Assembly (NCBI GenBank): GCA_017462965.1
Contig: JAFTQC010000072.1
Span: 1-44,842, forward strand
Source: Clostridia bacterium
GTDB taxonomy: Bacteria; Bacillota; Clostridia; TANB77; UBA1234
Length of the DNA: 44,842 bases
Direction: 5' to 3'
The position numbers and the translations under genes are program-made. Shown here in pieces: positions 16,913 to 25,940 of this stretch (positions are counted from its first letter, which is position 1; each line of letters begins with the position of its first letter). The notes beneath the pieces were generated by a model that ran no database searches, was not told where the DNA came from, and saw only the letters and a list, made by a program, of their open reading frames with translations.

Positions 16913-18097
16913 ATGTTAAATAAGAAAACAATTGAAGATATCGATGTAAAAGGTAAAAAAGTTTTAGTTAGATGTGATTTTAATGTTCCTCTTGATGTTG
17001 AAACAAAAACAGAAATTACTGATGATAGAAGAATAACAGAGGCCCTTCCAACAATTAAATATTTGATGGAACAAGGTGGTAGAGTTATTTTATGTTCTCA
17101 TATTGGTAAGACAAAAAATAAACAAAGTCTTGCTCCTGTAGCTAAGAGACTTTCAGAATTATTAAATAGAGAAGTTCCTTTTGCTAGTGATGTTGTTGGC
17201 GAGGATGCAAAAGCTAAAGCTGCTGCTTTAAATGATGGAGATGTAATGTTAATTGAAAATGTTCGTTTACATCCTGAAGAAGAAGCAAATGATCCAGCGT
17301 TTGCAAAAGAACTTGCTTCACTTGCTGAATTATATGTAAATGATGCTTTTGGAACAGCTCACAGAGCTCACGCTTCTACTGCTGGTGTTGCTGATTATTT
17401 ACCAGCTGCTTGTGGATACCTAATCCAAAAAGAAATTGGAATAATGGGTGGAGCTTTAAATGAGCCAAAGAGACCTTTCCTTGCAATTCTTGGTGGATCT
17501 AAAGTTTCTACAAAGATCGGTGTTATTGAAAACTTATTAGATAAAGTTGATGGACTTATGATTGGTGGAGGTATGACATATACTTTTGCTAAGGCTCAAG
17601 GCGGAAATGTTGGTAATTCAATTTGCGAACTTGATAAATTAGATTTGGCAAAAGAAATCTTGGCTAAAGCAGAAGCTAAAGGTGTTAAATTGTATTTCCC
17701 AGTTGATACGTTATGCGCAGCTGCACCAGCTGAAGATGCTGAAACAACTGTATGTCCTTCAAATGATATTCCAGATGGTTTAGAAGGATTAGATATTGGA
17801 CCTGAATCAATCAAATTGTTTACAGAAGCTATCAAAGAATATAAAACAATTATTTGGAATGGACCTGTTGGTTTCTTCGAACTTAACAAATTTGCTAATG
17901 GAACAAATGCCATAGCAAATGCGCTTGCAGAAAATGAAGATGCAGTTACAATCATTGGTGGCGGAGATAGTGCTGCTGCAGTAGAAAAAGCAGGATTGTC
18001 AGAAAAAATGACACACGTTTCTACTGGTGGTGGAGCCTCACTAGAGTTCATCGAGGGCAAGACTTTGCCTGGCATCGCTTGTTTACAAGATAAATAA
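16913..18097 (+). CDS. pgk: phosphoglycerate kinase
   Basis: Transfers phosphate from 1,3-bisphosphoglycerate to ADP, the first ATP-forming step of glycolysis. Normal length (394 residues). Signatures: [62 protein letters not shown] and the nucleotide motif [13 protein letters not shown] 16913 has AGAAAGGAAG upstream. It follows gap after a 245-base gap that contains repeat copy 1 and a leader hairpin, so pgk may be transcribed or processed separately. Repeat copy 2 begins within its stop codon. Confidence 0.98.
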   Translation: MLNKKTIEDIDVKGKKVLVRCDFNVPLDVETKTEITDDRRITEALPTIKYLMEQGGRVILCSHIGKTKNKQSLAPVAKRLSELLNREVPFASDVVGEDAKAKAAALNDGDVMLIENVRLHPEEEANDPAFAKELASLAELYVNDAFGTAHRAHASTAGVADYLPAACGYLIQKEIGIMGGALNEPKRPFLAILGGSKVSTKIGVIENLLDKVDGLMIGGGMTYTFAKAQGGNVGNSICELDKLDLAKEILAKAEAKGVKLYFPVDTLCAAAPAEDAETTVCPSNDIPDGLEGLDIGPESIKLFTEAIKEYKTIIWNGPVGFFELNKFANGTNAIANALAENEDAVTIIGGGDSAAAVEKAGLSEKMTHVSTGGGASLEFIEGKTLPGIACLQDK

Positions 18098-18220
18098 TTT
18101 GCATGAAAATCAGCATCTTGCGGAATGTTTTAAATTGGTTCCGTACTCAACGTACCACAGTACGCCTCCGTGCGTCACTCAATTTAAAAATTCCGCAAGC
18201 TACTAATTTTGATGCAAATT
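18096..18220. repeat. 125-bp near-palindromic repeat, copy 2 (after pgk)
   Basis: The left arm (18096-18137) and right arm (about 18179-18220) are inverted copies with few mismatches (AATTTGCAT, AAAAT, CTTGCGGAA, TTAAATTG shared). The centre is a small hairpin CGTAC-CACA-GTACG next to GCGTCACTC. It is related to copy 1 after gap. It begins inside the pgk stop codon. Confidence 0.85.
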
Positions 18221-18265
18221 TGGAAAGGTGTAGTTAGAAAAAAATAAATAGAAAGAAGTGATAAA

Positions 18266-19015
18266 ATGCGTAGAAAAGTTATTGCAGGAAATTGGAAGAT
18301 GAACAAATCTCCAGAAGATGCAAAAGCGTTCATGCAAAGCTTTCCAGAACTTGTTAAAGAGTCTGAGAGTGAAGTTGTTCTTTGTGTGCCATACATAGAT
18401 GTATGTGTTATGAAAGAACTTGCTAAAGATACAAATGTAAAGATTGGTGTTCAAAACGTGCATTATGAAGAAAAAGGTGCGTATACAGGAGAAGTTTCTG
18501 TAAAAATGCTTAAAGATATAGGAATGGAATATGTTATAATAGGTCATTCTGAGAGAAGACAATATTATAATGAAACTGATGAGAGTGTTAATAAAAAATT
18601 GAAGGCGTCTCTTGCTAATGGTTTGAAACCTATTGTTTGTGTTGGTGAAACTTTAGAACAAAGAGAAGCTGGTATAACTAAAGATTTTGTTACAACTCAA
18701 GTTAGACTTGCTTTGGATGGTTTGTCTAACGAAGATGTTGCTAAAACTATAATTGCTTATGAGCCTATTTGGGCTATTGGTACAGGCAAAACAGCTTCTA
18801 AAGAAGATGCTAATGAAGCTTGTGCTTGGATAAGAGATGAAATCAGAAATCTTTTCGGAGCAGTAGCTGAAGAAGTTATAATTCAATATGGCGGAAGCGT
18901 GAAGTCTTCAAATGCTAATGAACTATTTAATATGTCAGATATTGATGGTGGATTAGTTGGTGGAGCAAGCTTGGATCCAGAAGAATTTGCTAAGATAGTT
19001 AATTACAACAAATAA
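18266..19015 (+). CDS. tpiA: triosephosphate isomerase
   Basis: Interconverts dihydroxyacetone phosphate and glyceraldehyde-3-phosphate. The 249-residue TIM barrel has the substrate Lys in AGNWKMNKS, the catalytic His in IIGHSERR, and the catalytic Glu in AYEPIWAIGTGKTAS. The phosphate loops QYGGSVK and GGLVGGASL are also present. ATG 18266 has AGAAGTG upstream. It is third in the glycolytic cluster, separated from pgk by repeat copy 2 and from gpmI by a 105-bp REP-like palindrome. Confidence 0.98.
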   Translation: MRRKVIAGNWKMNKSPEDAKAFMQSFPELVKESESEVVLCVPYIDVCVMKELAKDTNVKIGVQNVHYEEKGAYTGEVSVKMLKDIGMEYVIIGHSERRQYYNETDESVNKKLKASLANGLKPIVCVGETLEQREAGITKDFVTTQVRLALDGLSNEDVAKTIIAYEPIWAIGTGKTASKEDANEACAWIRDEIRNLFGAVAEEVIIQYGGSVKSSNANELFNMSDIDGGLVGGASLDPEEFAKIVNYNK

Positions 19016-19025
19016 TGATAGTTAG

Positions 19026-19130
19026 AATCGGGACAAAGGGACGGTTCTTTTGTCCTTTTTTAAAATTTTATTTAGAGTATTGAAAATATGATATAAAAAA
19101 GGACAAAAGAACCGTCCCCTTGTCCCGATT
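19026..19130. repeat. REP-like palindrome, GGGACGGTTC type, 36-bp arms
   Basis: The left arm (19026-19061) and right arm (19095-19130) are 36 bases each with a single mismatch (A for G inside CAAAGGGACGG). The AT-rich loop is 33 bases. Core GGGACGGTTCTTTTGTCC; outer ends AATCGGGACA / TGTCCCGATT. It lies between tpiA and gpmI. Confidence 0.92.
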
Positions 19131-19157
19131 TAGAGAAAGAAAAAGGAGACGAAAAAA

Positions 19158-20690
19158 ATGGATAAAAAACTAGTTATGCTTGCTATATTAGATGGTTGGG
19201 GGATAAATGAGACAGAGGATGGTAATGCTGTTAGACTTGCTAAAACTCCTAATCTAGATTCGATAATGAAACAAAATCCTAATACAGTAATCCATACAAG
19301 TGGCTTAAATGTGGGACTTCCTGATGGACAAATGGGTACATCTGAAGTTGGACATATGAATATTGGTGCTGGTAGAATTGTTTATCAAGATTTAGCAAAG
19401 ATAACAAAATCAATTCAAGATGGTGATTTCTTCGAGAATGAAGCTTTCCTTAAAGCTGTTGAAAATTGTAAAGCTAATAATAGTGCGATGCATTTGATGG
19501 GGCTTACTTCTGATGGTGGTGTTCATACACATGTAAATCATTTATATGCGTTATTAGAACTATGCAAGAAGAATGGTTTGGAAAAGGTATGTGTACATTG
19601 CTTTACAGATGGAAGAGATACAGCGCCAACATCTGGTGAAGGTTATATTCAAGAATTAGAAGAAAAGATTGCAGAAATTGGTGTTGGTAAAATTGCTAGC
19701 ATAAGTGGTAGATATTATGCAATGGATAGAGATACTAACTGGGATAGAGTTAAGCTTGCATATGATGCTTTAACTAAAGGTGAAGGATTTACTGCTAAAA
19801 CTGCAATAAATGCTATTGAATCTGCTTATCAAAGAGAAGAATTTGATGAATTTATTAAGCCAACTGTTATTGTTGAAAATGAAACACCAGTAGGTTTGAT
19901 AAAAAATAATGATTCTGTAATTTTCTATAATTTCAGAAGAGATAGAGCAAGAGAAATTACAAGAGCGTTTGTTGATAATGATTTTGCAGGATTTGAAAGA
20001 GAAAAATTGAATCTTACATATGTTTGTATGACAGATTATGATGATACAATAGATAATGTAGAAGTTGCTTATAAAACTGCAGCTATCGAAAATACTTTCG
20101 GTGAATACATTAGTAAACTTGGATACAAACAATTAAGAATAGCAGAAACTGAAAAATATGCGCATGTTACATTCTTCTTTAATGGCGGAAATGAAGTTAA
20201 ATATGAAAACGAAGACAGAATTTTGGTGGCTTCTCCTAAGGTTGCTACATATGACTTGAAGCCAGAAATGAGTGCATATGAAGTTACAGACAAACTAGTT
20301 GATGTAATTAGAAAGTCTACTTATGATGTTATAATATTGAATTTTGCTAACTGTGATATGGTTGGTCATACAGGATATTTAGATGCTGCTATAAAAGCGG
20401 TTGAAACTGTTGATGAATGTGTTGGAAGAGTAGTTGAAGAAGTTAAACGTGTAAATGGAACGATTTTAATTACTGCCGACCATGGTAATGCTGAACAAAT
20501 GATTGACTACGAAACAGGTGATCCACATACAGCGCATACGACAAATCTAGTTCCATTAGTTGCTGTTGGACTTGAAGATGGTGTCAAATTAAAAGAAGGA
20601 AGACTTGCTGACATAGCTCCAACAATGCTTGAAATAATGGGAGTTGAACAACCAAAAGAAATGACGGGAGAAAGCTTAATAGAGAAATAA
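19158..20690 (+). CDS. gpmI: 2,3-bisphosphoglycerate-independent phosphoglycerate mutase
   Basis: Mn-dependent mutase interconverting 3- and 2-phosphoglycerate, typical of spore formers. The 510 residues are standard. Motifs: LDGWG near the N-terminus, [20 protein letters not shown] with the phosphorylated Ser, [28 protein letters not shown] and [10 protein letters not shown] (metal sites). ATG 19158 follows AAAGGAG. It ends the glycolytic cluster; enolase, the usual next gene, is absent and a 240-base composite repeat follows instead. Confidence 0.98.
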   Translation: MDKKLVMLAILDGWGINETEDGNAVRLAKTPNLDSIMKQNPNTVIHTSGLNVGLPDGQMGTSEVGHMNIGAGRIVYQDLAKITKSIQDGDFFENEAFLKAVENCKANNSAMHLMGLTSDGGVHTHVNHLYALLELCKKNGLEKVCVHCFTDGRDTAPTSGEGYIQELEEKIAEIGVGKIASISGRYYAMDRDTNWDRVKLAYDALTKGEGFTAKTAINAIESAYQREEFDEFIKPTVIVENETPVGLIKNNDSVIFYNFRRDRAREITRAFVDNDFAGFEREKLNLTYVCMTDYDDTIDNVEVAYKTAAIENTFGEYISKLGYKQLRIAETEKYAHVTFFFNGGNEVKYENEDRILVASPKVATYDLKPEMSAYEVTDKLVDVIRKSTYDVIILNFANCDMVGHTGYLDAAIKAVETVDECVGRVVEEVKRVNGTILITADHGNAEQMIDYETGDPHTAHTTNLVPLVAVGLEDGVKLKEGRLADIAPTMLEIMGVEQPKEMTGESLIEK

Positions 20691-20697
20691 AAAATTT

Positions 20698-20938
20698 GGA
20701 CAGCCCTTTTTGAGAGAGCATGTCATCAACAGGGACAGCCCTTTTTGAGAGAGCATGTCATCAACAGGGACAGCCCTTTTTGATAAATGTAAGTATTAAT
20801 AATAGCGCAAATTATTTTTACTTGTTTATCAAAAAGGGCTGTCCCTGTTGATGACATGCTCTCTCAAAAAGGGCTGTCCCTCTTGATGAGAATTTTCTCA
20901 AAAAGGGGCGTCCCTCTTGATAAAAAAGGAACCGTCCC
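20698..20938. repeat. composite REP array: 35-bp tandem units plus a 55-bp perfect inverted repeat
   Basis: This fills the 334-base gap after gpmI. A 35-bp unit (GGACAGCCCTTTTTGAGAGA and the following 15 bases) occurs at 20698-20732 and 20733-20767; a third copy starts at 20768 and changes after 17 bases. Bases 20733-20787 are perfectly inverted at 20825-20879 around a 37-base loop. A further arm with the ACGCC core (about 20897-20920) and a solo GGAACCGTCCC arm (20928-20938) follow. Units are contiguous without spacers, so this is not CRISPR. Confidence 0.9.
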
Positions 20939-20954
20939 AATTTCCAAAAAAAGA

Positions 20955-20984
20955 TTGCAATATATACTAGACTAGGGATAAAAT
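20955..20984 (+). promoter_or_regulatory. probable sigma-A promoter of the nucleosidase operon
   Basis: TTGCAA (20955-20960), an 18-base spacer and TAAAAT (20979-20984), 40 bases before the start at 21025. Confidence 0.6.
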
Positions 20985-21024
20985 ATTTGTAGAAGCTTTG
21001 TTATAAAAGAGAGGTTCGAAAATA

Positions 21025-21777
21025 ATGTACGAAGATGTTATTTTAATAATAGGTGCAATGAAAGATGTTGAATTAGATGTTTTGCTTAATAAATTAGAAT
21101 TAAGAAACGTGGTTGAGGAGAAAAGTTGCACTTTTTATGAAGGAAATTTGTTAAATAATAATGTAGTAATTTGTCATGCGAATGTAGGAATAATAAATGC
21201 TGCAACTGCGACCACGCTTGGAATAATGAAATATAATCCTAAATTAATCTGGGTTGAAGGTACTGCTGGTGGTCATGCAGAAATTGTGCATAAGGGTGAT
21301 ATTGTAGTTAGTACAGGAATTATAAATTTGAATTCGTTTAGAACTGGATGCTTAGGTAAGAATGAAGGATCGGATCCTTTTTCTTGGGAATTAAAGAGAT
21401 ATGGTCATTTACCTCAAGATGTTGAGAGTATAGTTGTAGCTGCAAGTGAAAAGCTAATTGAGTTGGCAAAGAGTGTTGAAAATGAGTTTGTAATTAATAA
21501 TCCTTCAAGTAAAGTTCATTATGGCATTATAGGAAGTGGAGATGCATGGAATAAAGAAGCTGATCTAATAAAGCACTATTCTGCTAAATATCAGACGTTA
21601 TGTGAAGAAATGGAAAGTGCAGCTGTTTTTCAGATTGCACGTAACTATGATATTCCAGTAATCGCAATTAGAAGTATTTCTAATAATGAAATACATGGCG
21701 AAGTTTATGAAAGAGAGCTTGGCCAAAAAGCTCAAGAGTATGTTTTATATATGTTAAAAAATAAAAAGGAGAAATGA
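21025..21777 (+). CDS. nucleosidase / phosphorylase (PNP_UDP_1 superfamily, MTA/SAH nucleosidase-like)
   Basis: A 250-residue member of the purine nucleoside phosphorylase superfamily, closest in look to 5'-methylthioadenosine/S-adenosylhomocysteine nucleosidase. The N-terminal strand and helix IIGAMKDVELDVLL, the turn GNLLNNNVVICHANVG and IINAATATTLGI are typical. GSGDAWN and the purine/ribose Glu motif CEEMESAAVFQIA complete the site (MTAN has MEGAAVA). ATG 21025 has AGAGAGG upstream. It heads an apparent operon through 25816, with the next gene one base away. Substrate is inferred; nucleosidase domains of this fold also serve in other settings. Confidence 0.78.
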   Translation: MYEDVILIIGAMKDVELDVLLNKLELRNVVEEKSCTFYEGNLLNNNVVICHANVGIINAATATTLGIMKYNPKLIWVEGTAGGHAEIVHKGDIVVSTGIINLNSFRTGCLGKNEGSDPFSWELKRYGHLPQDVESIVVAASEKLIELAKSVENEFVINNPSSKVHYGIIGSGDAWNKEADLIKHYSAKYQTLCEEMESAAVFQIARNYDIPVIAIRSISNNEIHGEVYERELGQKAQEYVLYMLKNKKEK

Positions 21778-21778
21778 T

Positions 21779-22417
21779 ATGTTTGATGCTATAAAGAGTC
21801 AGGATTTCAAAAAAGAAATTTCTAAAATTCTAAATAAGAAATTAACTGAGATTAGTGATGAAGATTTAGAGAGTGTTGAAAAAATATCAATAAATAAAGA
21901 GAACATTTTTGGTGGAATTAATGATTATCAAATATCAGATTTGAAATTTTTGAAGGGGCTTAAACAATGCAGTATATCTGGTTTTGAAATAACGGATCAA
22001 GATATTGATATAATAAATGAACTTCCAGAGCTTGAATTTTTGGAGTTTGATTTTTGTGGTTTCAAATTAGTATCAAATAGTGTAAATAATCCGAAGTTAG
22101 AGGATTTGTATTTAGACAATTGTGTTGATTTTAAAATTTCATACGTGAAAAGTTCTAATCTTAAGAGCTTGTCAATTGTTGGTTTTAAAGAAGATATGGA
22201 TTCTTTGAATTTAGCAGGTTTAATGATAATGCGTAGTTTGGAAGAAATAGAGATTCATAATTACAAGATTGAAAATATCATTAATGTAATTAGTTCGGCT
22301 CCAAATGTAAAGAGTATCAATCTAGATGGATCAATTGTAAGTGAAAAAGATTTGCTGGAAGAAATAAAAATAAATGGCATTAAAGTCTCAAATGAAAGTT
22401 TCTTTCATTTACATTAG
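21779..22417 (+). CDS. leucine-rich-repeat-like protein, function unknown
   Basis: A 212-residue acidic protein without signal peptide or membrane segment. From about residue 55 it shows irregular leucine-rich repeats of 20-24 residues with LxxLxLxxC/F patterns (LKQCSISGFEI, LEFLEFDFCGFKL, LEDLYLDNCVDF, LKSLSIVGFKE, LEEIEIHNYKI, VKSINLDGSIV). An LRR-type solenoid used for protein binding is likely. Its start is one base after the nucleosidase stop, with AAGGAG at the end of that gene as ribosome site. Partners are unknown; the transglutaminase-like protein two genes on is a candidate. Confidence 0.75.
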   Translation: MFDAIKSQDFKKEISKILNKKLTEISDEDLESVEKISINKENIFGGINDYQISDLKFLKGLKQCSISGFEITDQDIDIINELPELEFLEFDFCGFKLVSNSVNNPKLEDLYLDNCVDFKISYVKSSNLKSLSIVGFKEDMDSLNLAGLMIMRSLEEIEIHNYKIENIINVISSAPNVKSINLDGSIVSEKDLLEEIKINGIKVSNESFFHLH

Positions 22418-22445
22418 AAAATATTTTGTACAAAGGAGAAATTTT

Positions 22446-22886
22446 ATGAAGAATGCAGAACAGGCAAGAGTTTACAAAGAAGTTCTTACGGTGCTTGATG
22501 CTTTTAATATTGTAAATTTTATTCCGAAAAATGTGATAGGAAAAATGATGCGTGAACAAGATAGAGATTACGAATATTCATTTGATATTAATGGTCCTAT
22601 TGAAGAGCAAAGAATTTCGAAGAAAGCGGCTACAATTTTATCAGTTTTGTATATAAAATATATTTGTACGGATGAAAATGAAAAGCTTGAACTTAAGGCT
22701 ATTTATGAGAAAAATGAAGAGATACCGGAATATAGAGCTTATCGAGATGAAGTTATACAAGATTTGAAGGATTCTGAAAATGAAGCAAGTAGTACAGCAG
22801 TAGAAAATGAAAATTTGCCAATGAAACCAAAAACAATTTCTGAAAAGATAAAACAATTTTTTAGAAAATTATTTGGAAAAGCATAA
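22446..22886 (+). CDS. hypothetical protein, 146 residues
   Basis: Unrecognised soluble protein. The N-terminal part is helical (EQARVYKEVLTVLDAFNIVNF), with conserved-looking IPKNVI and a PEYRAYRDEVIQDL segment. An acidic linker (ENEASSTAVENEN) is followed by a basic amphipathic C-terminal helix (ISEKIKQFFRKLFGKA) that could touch membrane or nucleic acid. ATG 22446 is chosen over an upstream in-frame start (22374) because AAAGGAG lies 8 bases before it and 22374 is inside the previous gene. It belongs to the nucleosidase-to-PLC-like operon. Confidence 0.75.
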   Translation: MKNAEQARVYKEVLTVLDAFNIVNFIPKNVIGKMMREQDRDYEYSFDINGPIEEQRISKKAATILSVLYIKYICTDENEKLELKAIYEKNEEIPEYRAYRDEVIQDLKDSENEASSTAVENENLPMKPKTISEKIKQFFRKLFGKA

Positions 22887-22904
22887 GATAAGGGTGGAAA
22901 AAAT

Positions 22905-24599
22905 ATGGTTGATGTAAAAGAGCGTATTGATTTAATATTGCAAACTAAAGATAAGACACTTTTAGAAAATCTTCTTTATGAATATGGTGGAGAGAATTTT
23001 TCTATGTATGAAATTGGAAATGTGCTTATGGAGATATGTGACGATAAAGAGTACATTAAATCTTTTATTGCAAATTCTAATTATGGGCTGAATTCGTTTC
23101 AAAAAGAGGCTATTATTTCGATGTTAGGAGATGATACTTTTCGTGATGCGTGTATAAGAGGTGAAGTCGAAGGCGTTGATTTAGAGCCTTTCAGTAAAGC
23201 GAGACTATATATGACAGATGGTGGTTATGAGTATACTGATCAAAAGGATTTATATATACGTAATGCTTTATCTGGCCAGTACTTTGAACTTGATTCACTT
23301 GCGTCAGAGTATTTGATTGATGCCCTAAGTGATGTTGAGGAGAAAAAACAATATATACTTGATGATTCTATCCCTTTAGAAATAAGTGAAAGGGTTGCTC
23401 TGGCTAATGGTATAAATGAAGATGATTTTATTAGAGAAGTTGTTGCGCCGTTAAGAGTAGATGAAAATTACAAACAAAGTATTCCAATTGTTAGAGCTGT
23501 ATCAACGGTGAAAAGTGCAGATATTAGAAAAGATTTTATAAGAAATAATCATGGAGAATTATCATATGTTAGTTTGAGTGATTTGGCACAGGGGGCGGCT
23601 ATTCAGGGGATGGAAGAAATTTCTGATATCTGTGAGTGGGGCGTAGAAAATGGTATCGAACTTCGAAAATTAGATGATATGGTGAATGCAGAATATTATA
23701 AGAACGAAGGAAATAGAGCAAATTGGAATGCTGGTGTTAAGCGTATTGCTACTGTTTCGGAATTGGATCAGCCTACTTTAGAGCAAAACCCAGATATTAA
23801 ATATGTTAGAATGCAAGATGCACAAAATCCAAATTCTAGAAAGGATATGTATACTAGAGAAAGATATGGACAGATACGTGGAGCGATTGATAAAGTTGTT
23901 GAAGGCATTCCAGTAGCAGAAGATGGAAATCCTAAAAGTCAGGTTGAAGCATTTTCAAAAGTTTATTCTAGATTGTCTAATATAAAGTATGATAATTATG
24001 CTATATCTAAAAAAGGTGAGATGGATCCAGAATTGCAAATGAGGTGTAGAAATTTAGAAGGTGGACTGCTTGATGGAAAATGTATCTGTGCGGGGTATTC
24101 TGAAATTTTAAAAAATGCACTAAGTTGCGTTAATATTGAAAGTATTACTGTTGGTGGGAATCAAAAAGGAGAAGGAAAAGCAGGACATGCCTGGAATCAA
24201 GTTCGAATAGGTGATAATTGGCTAAATTGTGATTTGACGAATGATAGAGATTGCGGGAAATTTTTTAATGGAAAATTTGCTCATAAAGCACTAAAATCAG
24301 ACAAACAATTTAAAGGTTATGATAGGTATAGCGAGAATAGACCAGCTGAAGAGCATCGTTGTGATGTTCCTTTGACAGAAATACCTGGTGCAACAAATCC
24401 TTCTTTTAGTTCATATGTGAAGTCTTGGGCTTCTAATATAAAAATGAATCAGATTCAAGAAGCAAGTAGAGAAGTTGCTGCTATAGAGCAAGCACCAATG
24501 ATTACTGCACAAGAACAAAATATGCAAATCGCTGCACAACAGGCTACGCAGCAAGTTGCAACTCCACCACCACCTCCGCCTATGAGTATGGAAATGTAA
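22905..24599 (+). CDS. transglutaminase-like cysteine protein, cytoplasmic
   Basis: A 564-residue protein without signal peptide. The first 350 residues are mostly helical and unrecognised. Residues about 340-450 form a transglutaminase-like fold with a complete Cys-His-Asp triad: Cys395 in CICAGYSEIL, His428 in AGHAWNQVRIG, Asp443 in NWLNCDLTND. Family members are proteases, amidases or crosslinkers. The C-terminus is a Gln/Ala-rich linker ending in seven prolines in a row (ATPPPPPPP-like, then MSMEM). ATG 22905 has AAGGGTGG upstream. It lies between the small hypothetical gene and the NadD-like gene. An intracellular transglutaminase-like protein with such a tail is unusual; role unknown. 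Confidence 0.8.
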   Translation: MVDVKERIDLILQTKDKTLLENLLYEYGGENFSMYEIGNVLMEICDDKEYIKSFIANSNYGLNSFQKEAIISMLGDDTFRDACIRGEVEGVDLEPFSKARLYMTDGGYEYTDQKDLYIRNALSGQYFELDSLASEYLIDALSDVEEKKQYILDDSIPLEISERVALANGINEDDFIREVVAPLRVDENYKQSIPIVRAVSTVKSADIRKDFIRNNHGELSYVSLSDLAQGAAIQGMEEISDICEWGVENGIELRKLDDMVNAEYYKNEGNRANWNAGVKRIATVSELDQPTLEQNPDIKYVRMQDAQNPNSRKDMYTRERYGQIRGAIDKVVEGIPVAEDGNPKSQVEAFSKVYSRLSNIKYDNYAISKKGEMDPELQMRCRNLEGGLLDGKCICAGYSEILKNALSCVNIESITVGGNQKGEGKAGHAWNQVRIGDNWLNCDLTNDRDCGKFFNGKFAHKALKSDKQFKGYDRYSENRPAEEHRCDVPLTEIPGATNPSFSSYVKSWASNIKMNQIQEASREVAAIEQAPMITAQEQNMQIAAQQATQQVATPPPPPPMSMEM

Positions 24600-24626
24600 T
24601 TTTAATTAATGTAAGAGGTGATTGAT

Positions 24627-25211
24627 ATGAGACTTGGGGTTTATGTTGGAAGTTTTAATCCTGTGCATAAAGGTCACAAGGCAATTGTAGATTTTTTACT
24701 TGAGAAAAAATATGTTGATAAAATTTTGATGATTCCGACAGAGAATTATTGGGGAAAGCAAAATTTGATTGATACTAAATATAGATTAGATATGTTAAAG
24801 TTTTATGAAAATGAAAAAATAATAGTAACGGCAAAATATGGCGATTTTAAGTATACGAATGAAATATTAACGTCGTTAAAAAATGATTTTGACGATGAAT
24901 TGTACTTGATAATTGGAGCCGATAACTTAGTAAAATTTCATGAATGGAAAAGTGTTGATAAAATTTTAGAAAATAAAGTTGTCGTACTTGGAAGAGATGA
25001 TATCGATATGGAAAGTTTAATTCAAAAATTTGAGGGAAAAGAAAATTTTGTTTTGATTAAAGATTTTCCTTTGATTTCAACATCTTCTACACTTGTTAGA
25101 AAAAAGATTGCCACGAAAGATTGCGAGGATATTGAATCTTTAATTGATACACGTATATACAAATACATATGTGAGAATAATCTATATAGTTTGTTAGAAA
25201 AAGGAGAATAG
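24627..25211 (+). CDS. NadD-like nicotinate-nucleotide adenylyltransferase family protein
   Basis: A 194-residue nucleotidyltransferase of the HxGH family. The start MRLGVYVGSFNPVHKGH carries the HxGH motif. YLIIGADNLVKFHEWKS matches the NadD GaDnl...W segment, and ISTSSTLVRKKI is the C-terminal ISSTxIR motif. In NadD these bind ATP and nicotinate mononucleotide. ATG 24627 is chosen; an in-frame GTG (24618) lies inside the ribosome site AGAGGTG. It could be the main NadD or a paralogue serving this operon: NadD is usually next to yqeK and rsfS, which are absent here. Confidence 0.8.
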   Translation: MRLGVYVGSFNPVHKGHKAIVDFLLEKKYVDKILMIPTENYWGKQNLIDTKYRLDMLKFYENEKIIVTAKYGDFKYTNEILTSLKNDFDDELYLIIGADNLVKFHEWKSVDKILENKVVVLGRDDIDMESLIQKFEGKENFVLIKDFPLISTSSTLVRKKIATKDCEDIESLIDTRIYKYICENNLYSLLEKGE

Positions 25212-25213
25212 AA

Positions 25214-25816
25214 TTGCCAAACTGGAAAACACATTTAGAAATTAGTAAAAGATTGAATGAAAAATATAAATTTAATGAAAAGGATTATGAGTTATTTTTA
25301 ATAGGAAGCATTTTGCCGGACATAAATAATTCATATGTAGTTACGAATATTTCTAAGAAAATTAGTCATGACATAACACATTTTAGAAATAAAGAAATAC
25401 CTTCGTATATTCTTTTTTATGAAAAATATAAGATGGAAATTGATTCACACAATCCGCTTTTTGTCGGATATGTAACACATTTATTTACAGATTATATGTG
25501 GAACAACAATTTTTATACTTCTATTAAAAAAAGAAAACTTGAAGAAACCGATAAAGAAAAACTTCGAATAATGAAGCAAAGTGATTTTAAAATATATAAC
25601 AATAAATTCATGGATGATTTTATTGATATAAAGTATAATTCTTACGAATCAATATTGGAAGAAATAAAGAAAATTTCTGAAGTAGATATTATAAAAAAGG
25701 ATATTGAAACAGTTTGCGATGCACTAAAGAAAAAACTGATTTATGAAGCAAGTTATCAATTCTATACAGAAAAAGAATTAGATGAATTATTAGAAAAAAC
25801 AGTGAATGAACTTTAA
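25214..25816 (+). CDS. zinc-dependent phospholipase C-like protein
   Basis: A 200-residue protein resembling the Zn_dep_PLPC (S1/P1-like) fold: PNWKTHLEISKRL, FLIGSILPDIN, SHDITHFRN and FVGYVTHLFTDYMW supply the His/Asp pattern of that group. Bacterial stand-alone members are mostly uncharacterised. There is no signal peptide, unlike secreted phospholipases. TTG 25214 is the start, three bases after the previous stop, with AAGGAG (25201-25206) seven bases upstream. It is the last gene of the operon; a REP-like palindrome between it and the convergent oxidoreductase could terminate both. Confidence 0.7.
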   Translation: MPNWKTHLEISKRLNEKYKFNEKDYELFLIGSILPDINNSYVVTNISKKISHDITHFRNKEIPSYILFYEKYKMEIDSHNPLFVGYVTHLFTDYMWNNNFYTSIKKRKLEETDKEKLRIMKQSDFKIYNNKFMDDFIDIKYNSYESILEEIKKISEVDIIKKDIETVCDALKKKLIYEASYQFYTEKELDELLEKTVNEL

Positions 25817-25838
25817 TAAGAAGAGACAATCGTTTTTT

Positions 25839-25882
25839 CAGCAAGAAGTCAGCAGGAGATCAGCAAGAGATCAGCAAGAGGG
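25839..25882. repeat. four tandem 11-bp repeats leading into a REP palindrome
   Basis: CAGCAAGAAGT, CAGCAGGAGAT, CAGCAAGAGAT and CAGCAAGAGGG follow one another without spacer. The last unit is also the outer end of the REP arm at 25871, so the array looks like stepwise duplication of the REP end. Confidence 0.8.
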
Positions 25883-25933
25883 ACGCCCCTTTTTGTGAAA
25901 ACTTTTCACAAAAAGGGGCGTCCCTCTTGCTGA
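25871..25933. repeat. REP-like palindrome, GGGACGCCCC type, between convergent genes
   Basis: A perfect 31-bp stem: 25871-25901 pairs with 25903-25933 around a single central base. It has the same TCAGCAAGAGGGACGCCCC arm as 6738 and is the longest uninterrupted stem of the family here. It probably works as a two-way terminator. Confidence 0.9.
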
Positions 25934-25940
25934 CCTCTTG

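Noticed and set aside
17596-18075. 159-codon minus-strand frame opposite pgk
   Set aside because: Shadow of the biased codons of pgk; no ribosome site and an Ala/Ser-rich, non-protein-like composition.
20698-20790. Possible CRISPR array from 35-bp direct repeats
   Set aside because: Units follow one another with no spacers and are mirrored by an inverted copy; no cas genes are near. They are REP-type units.
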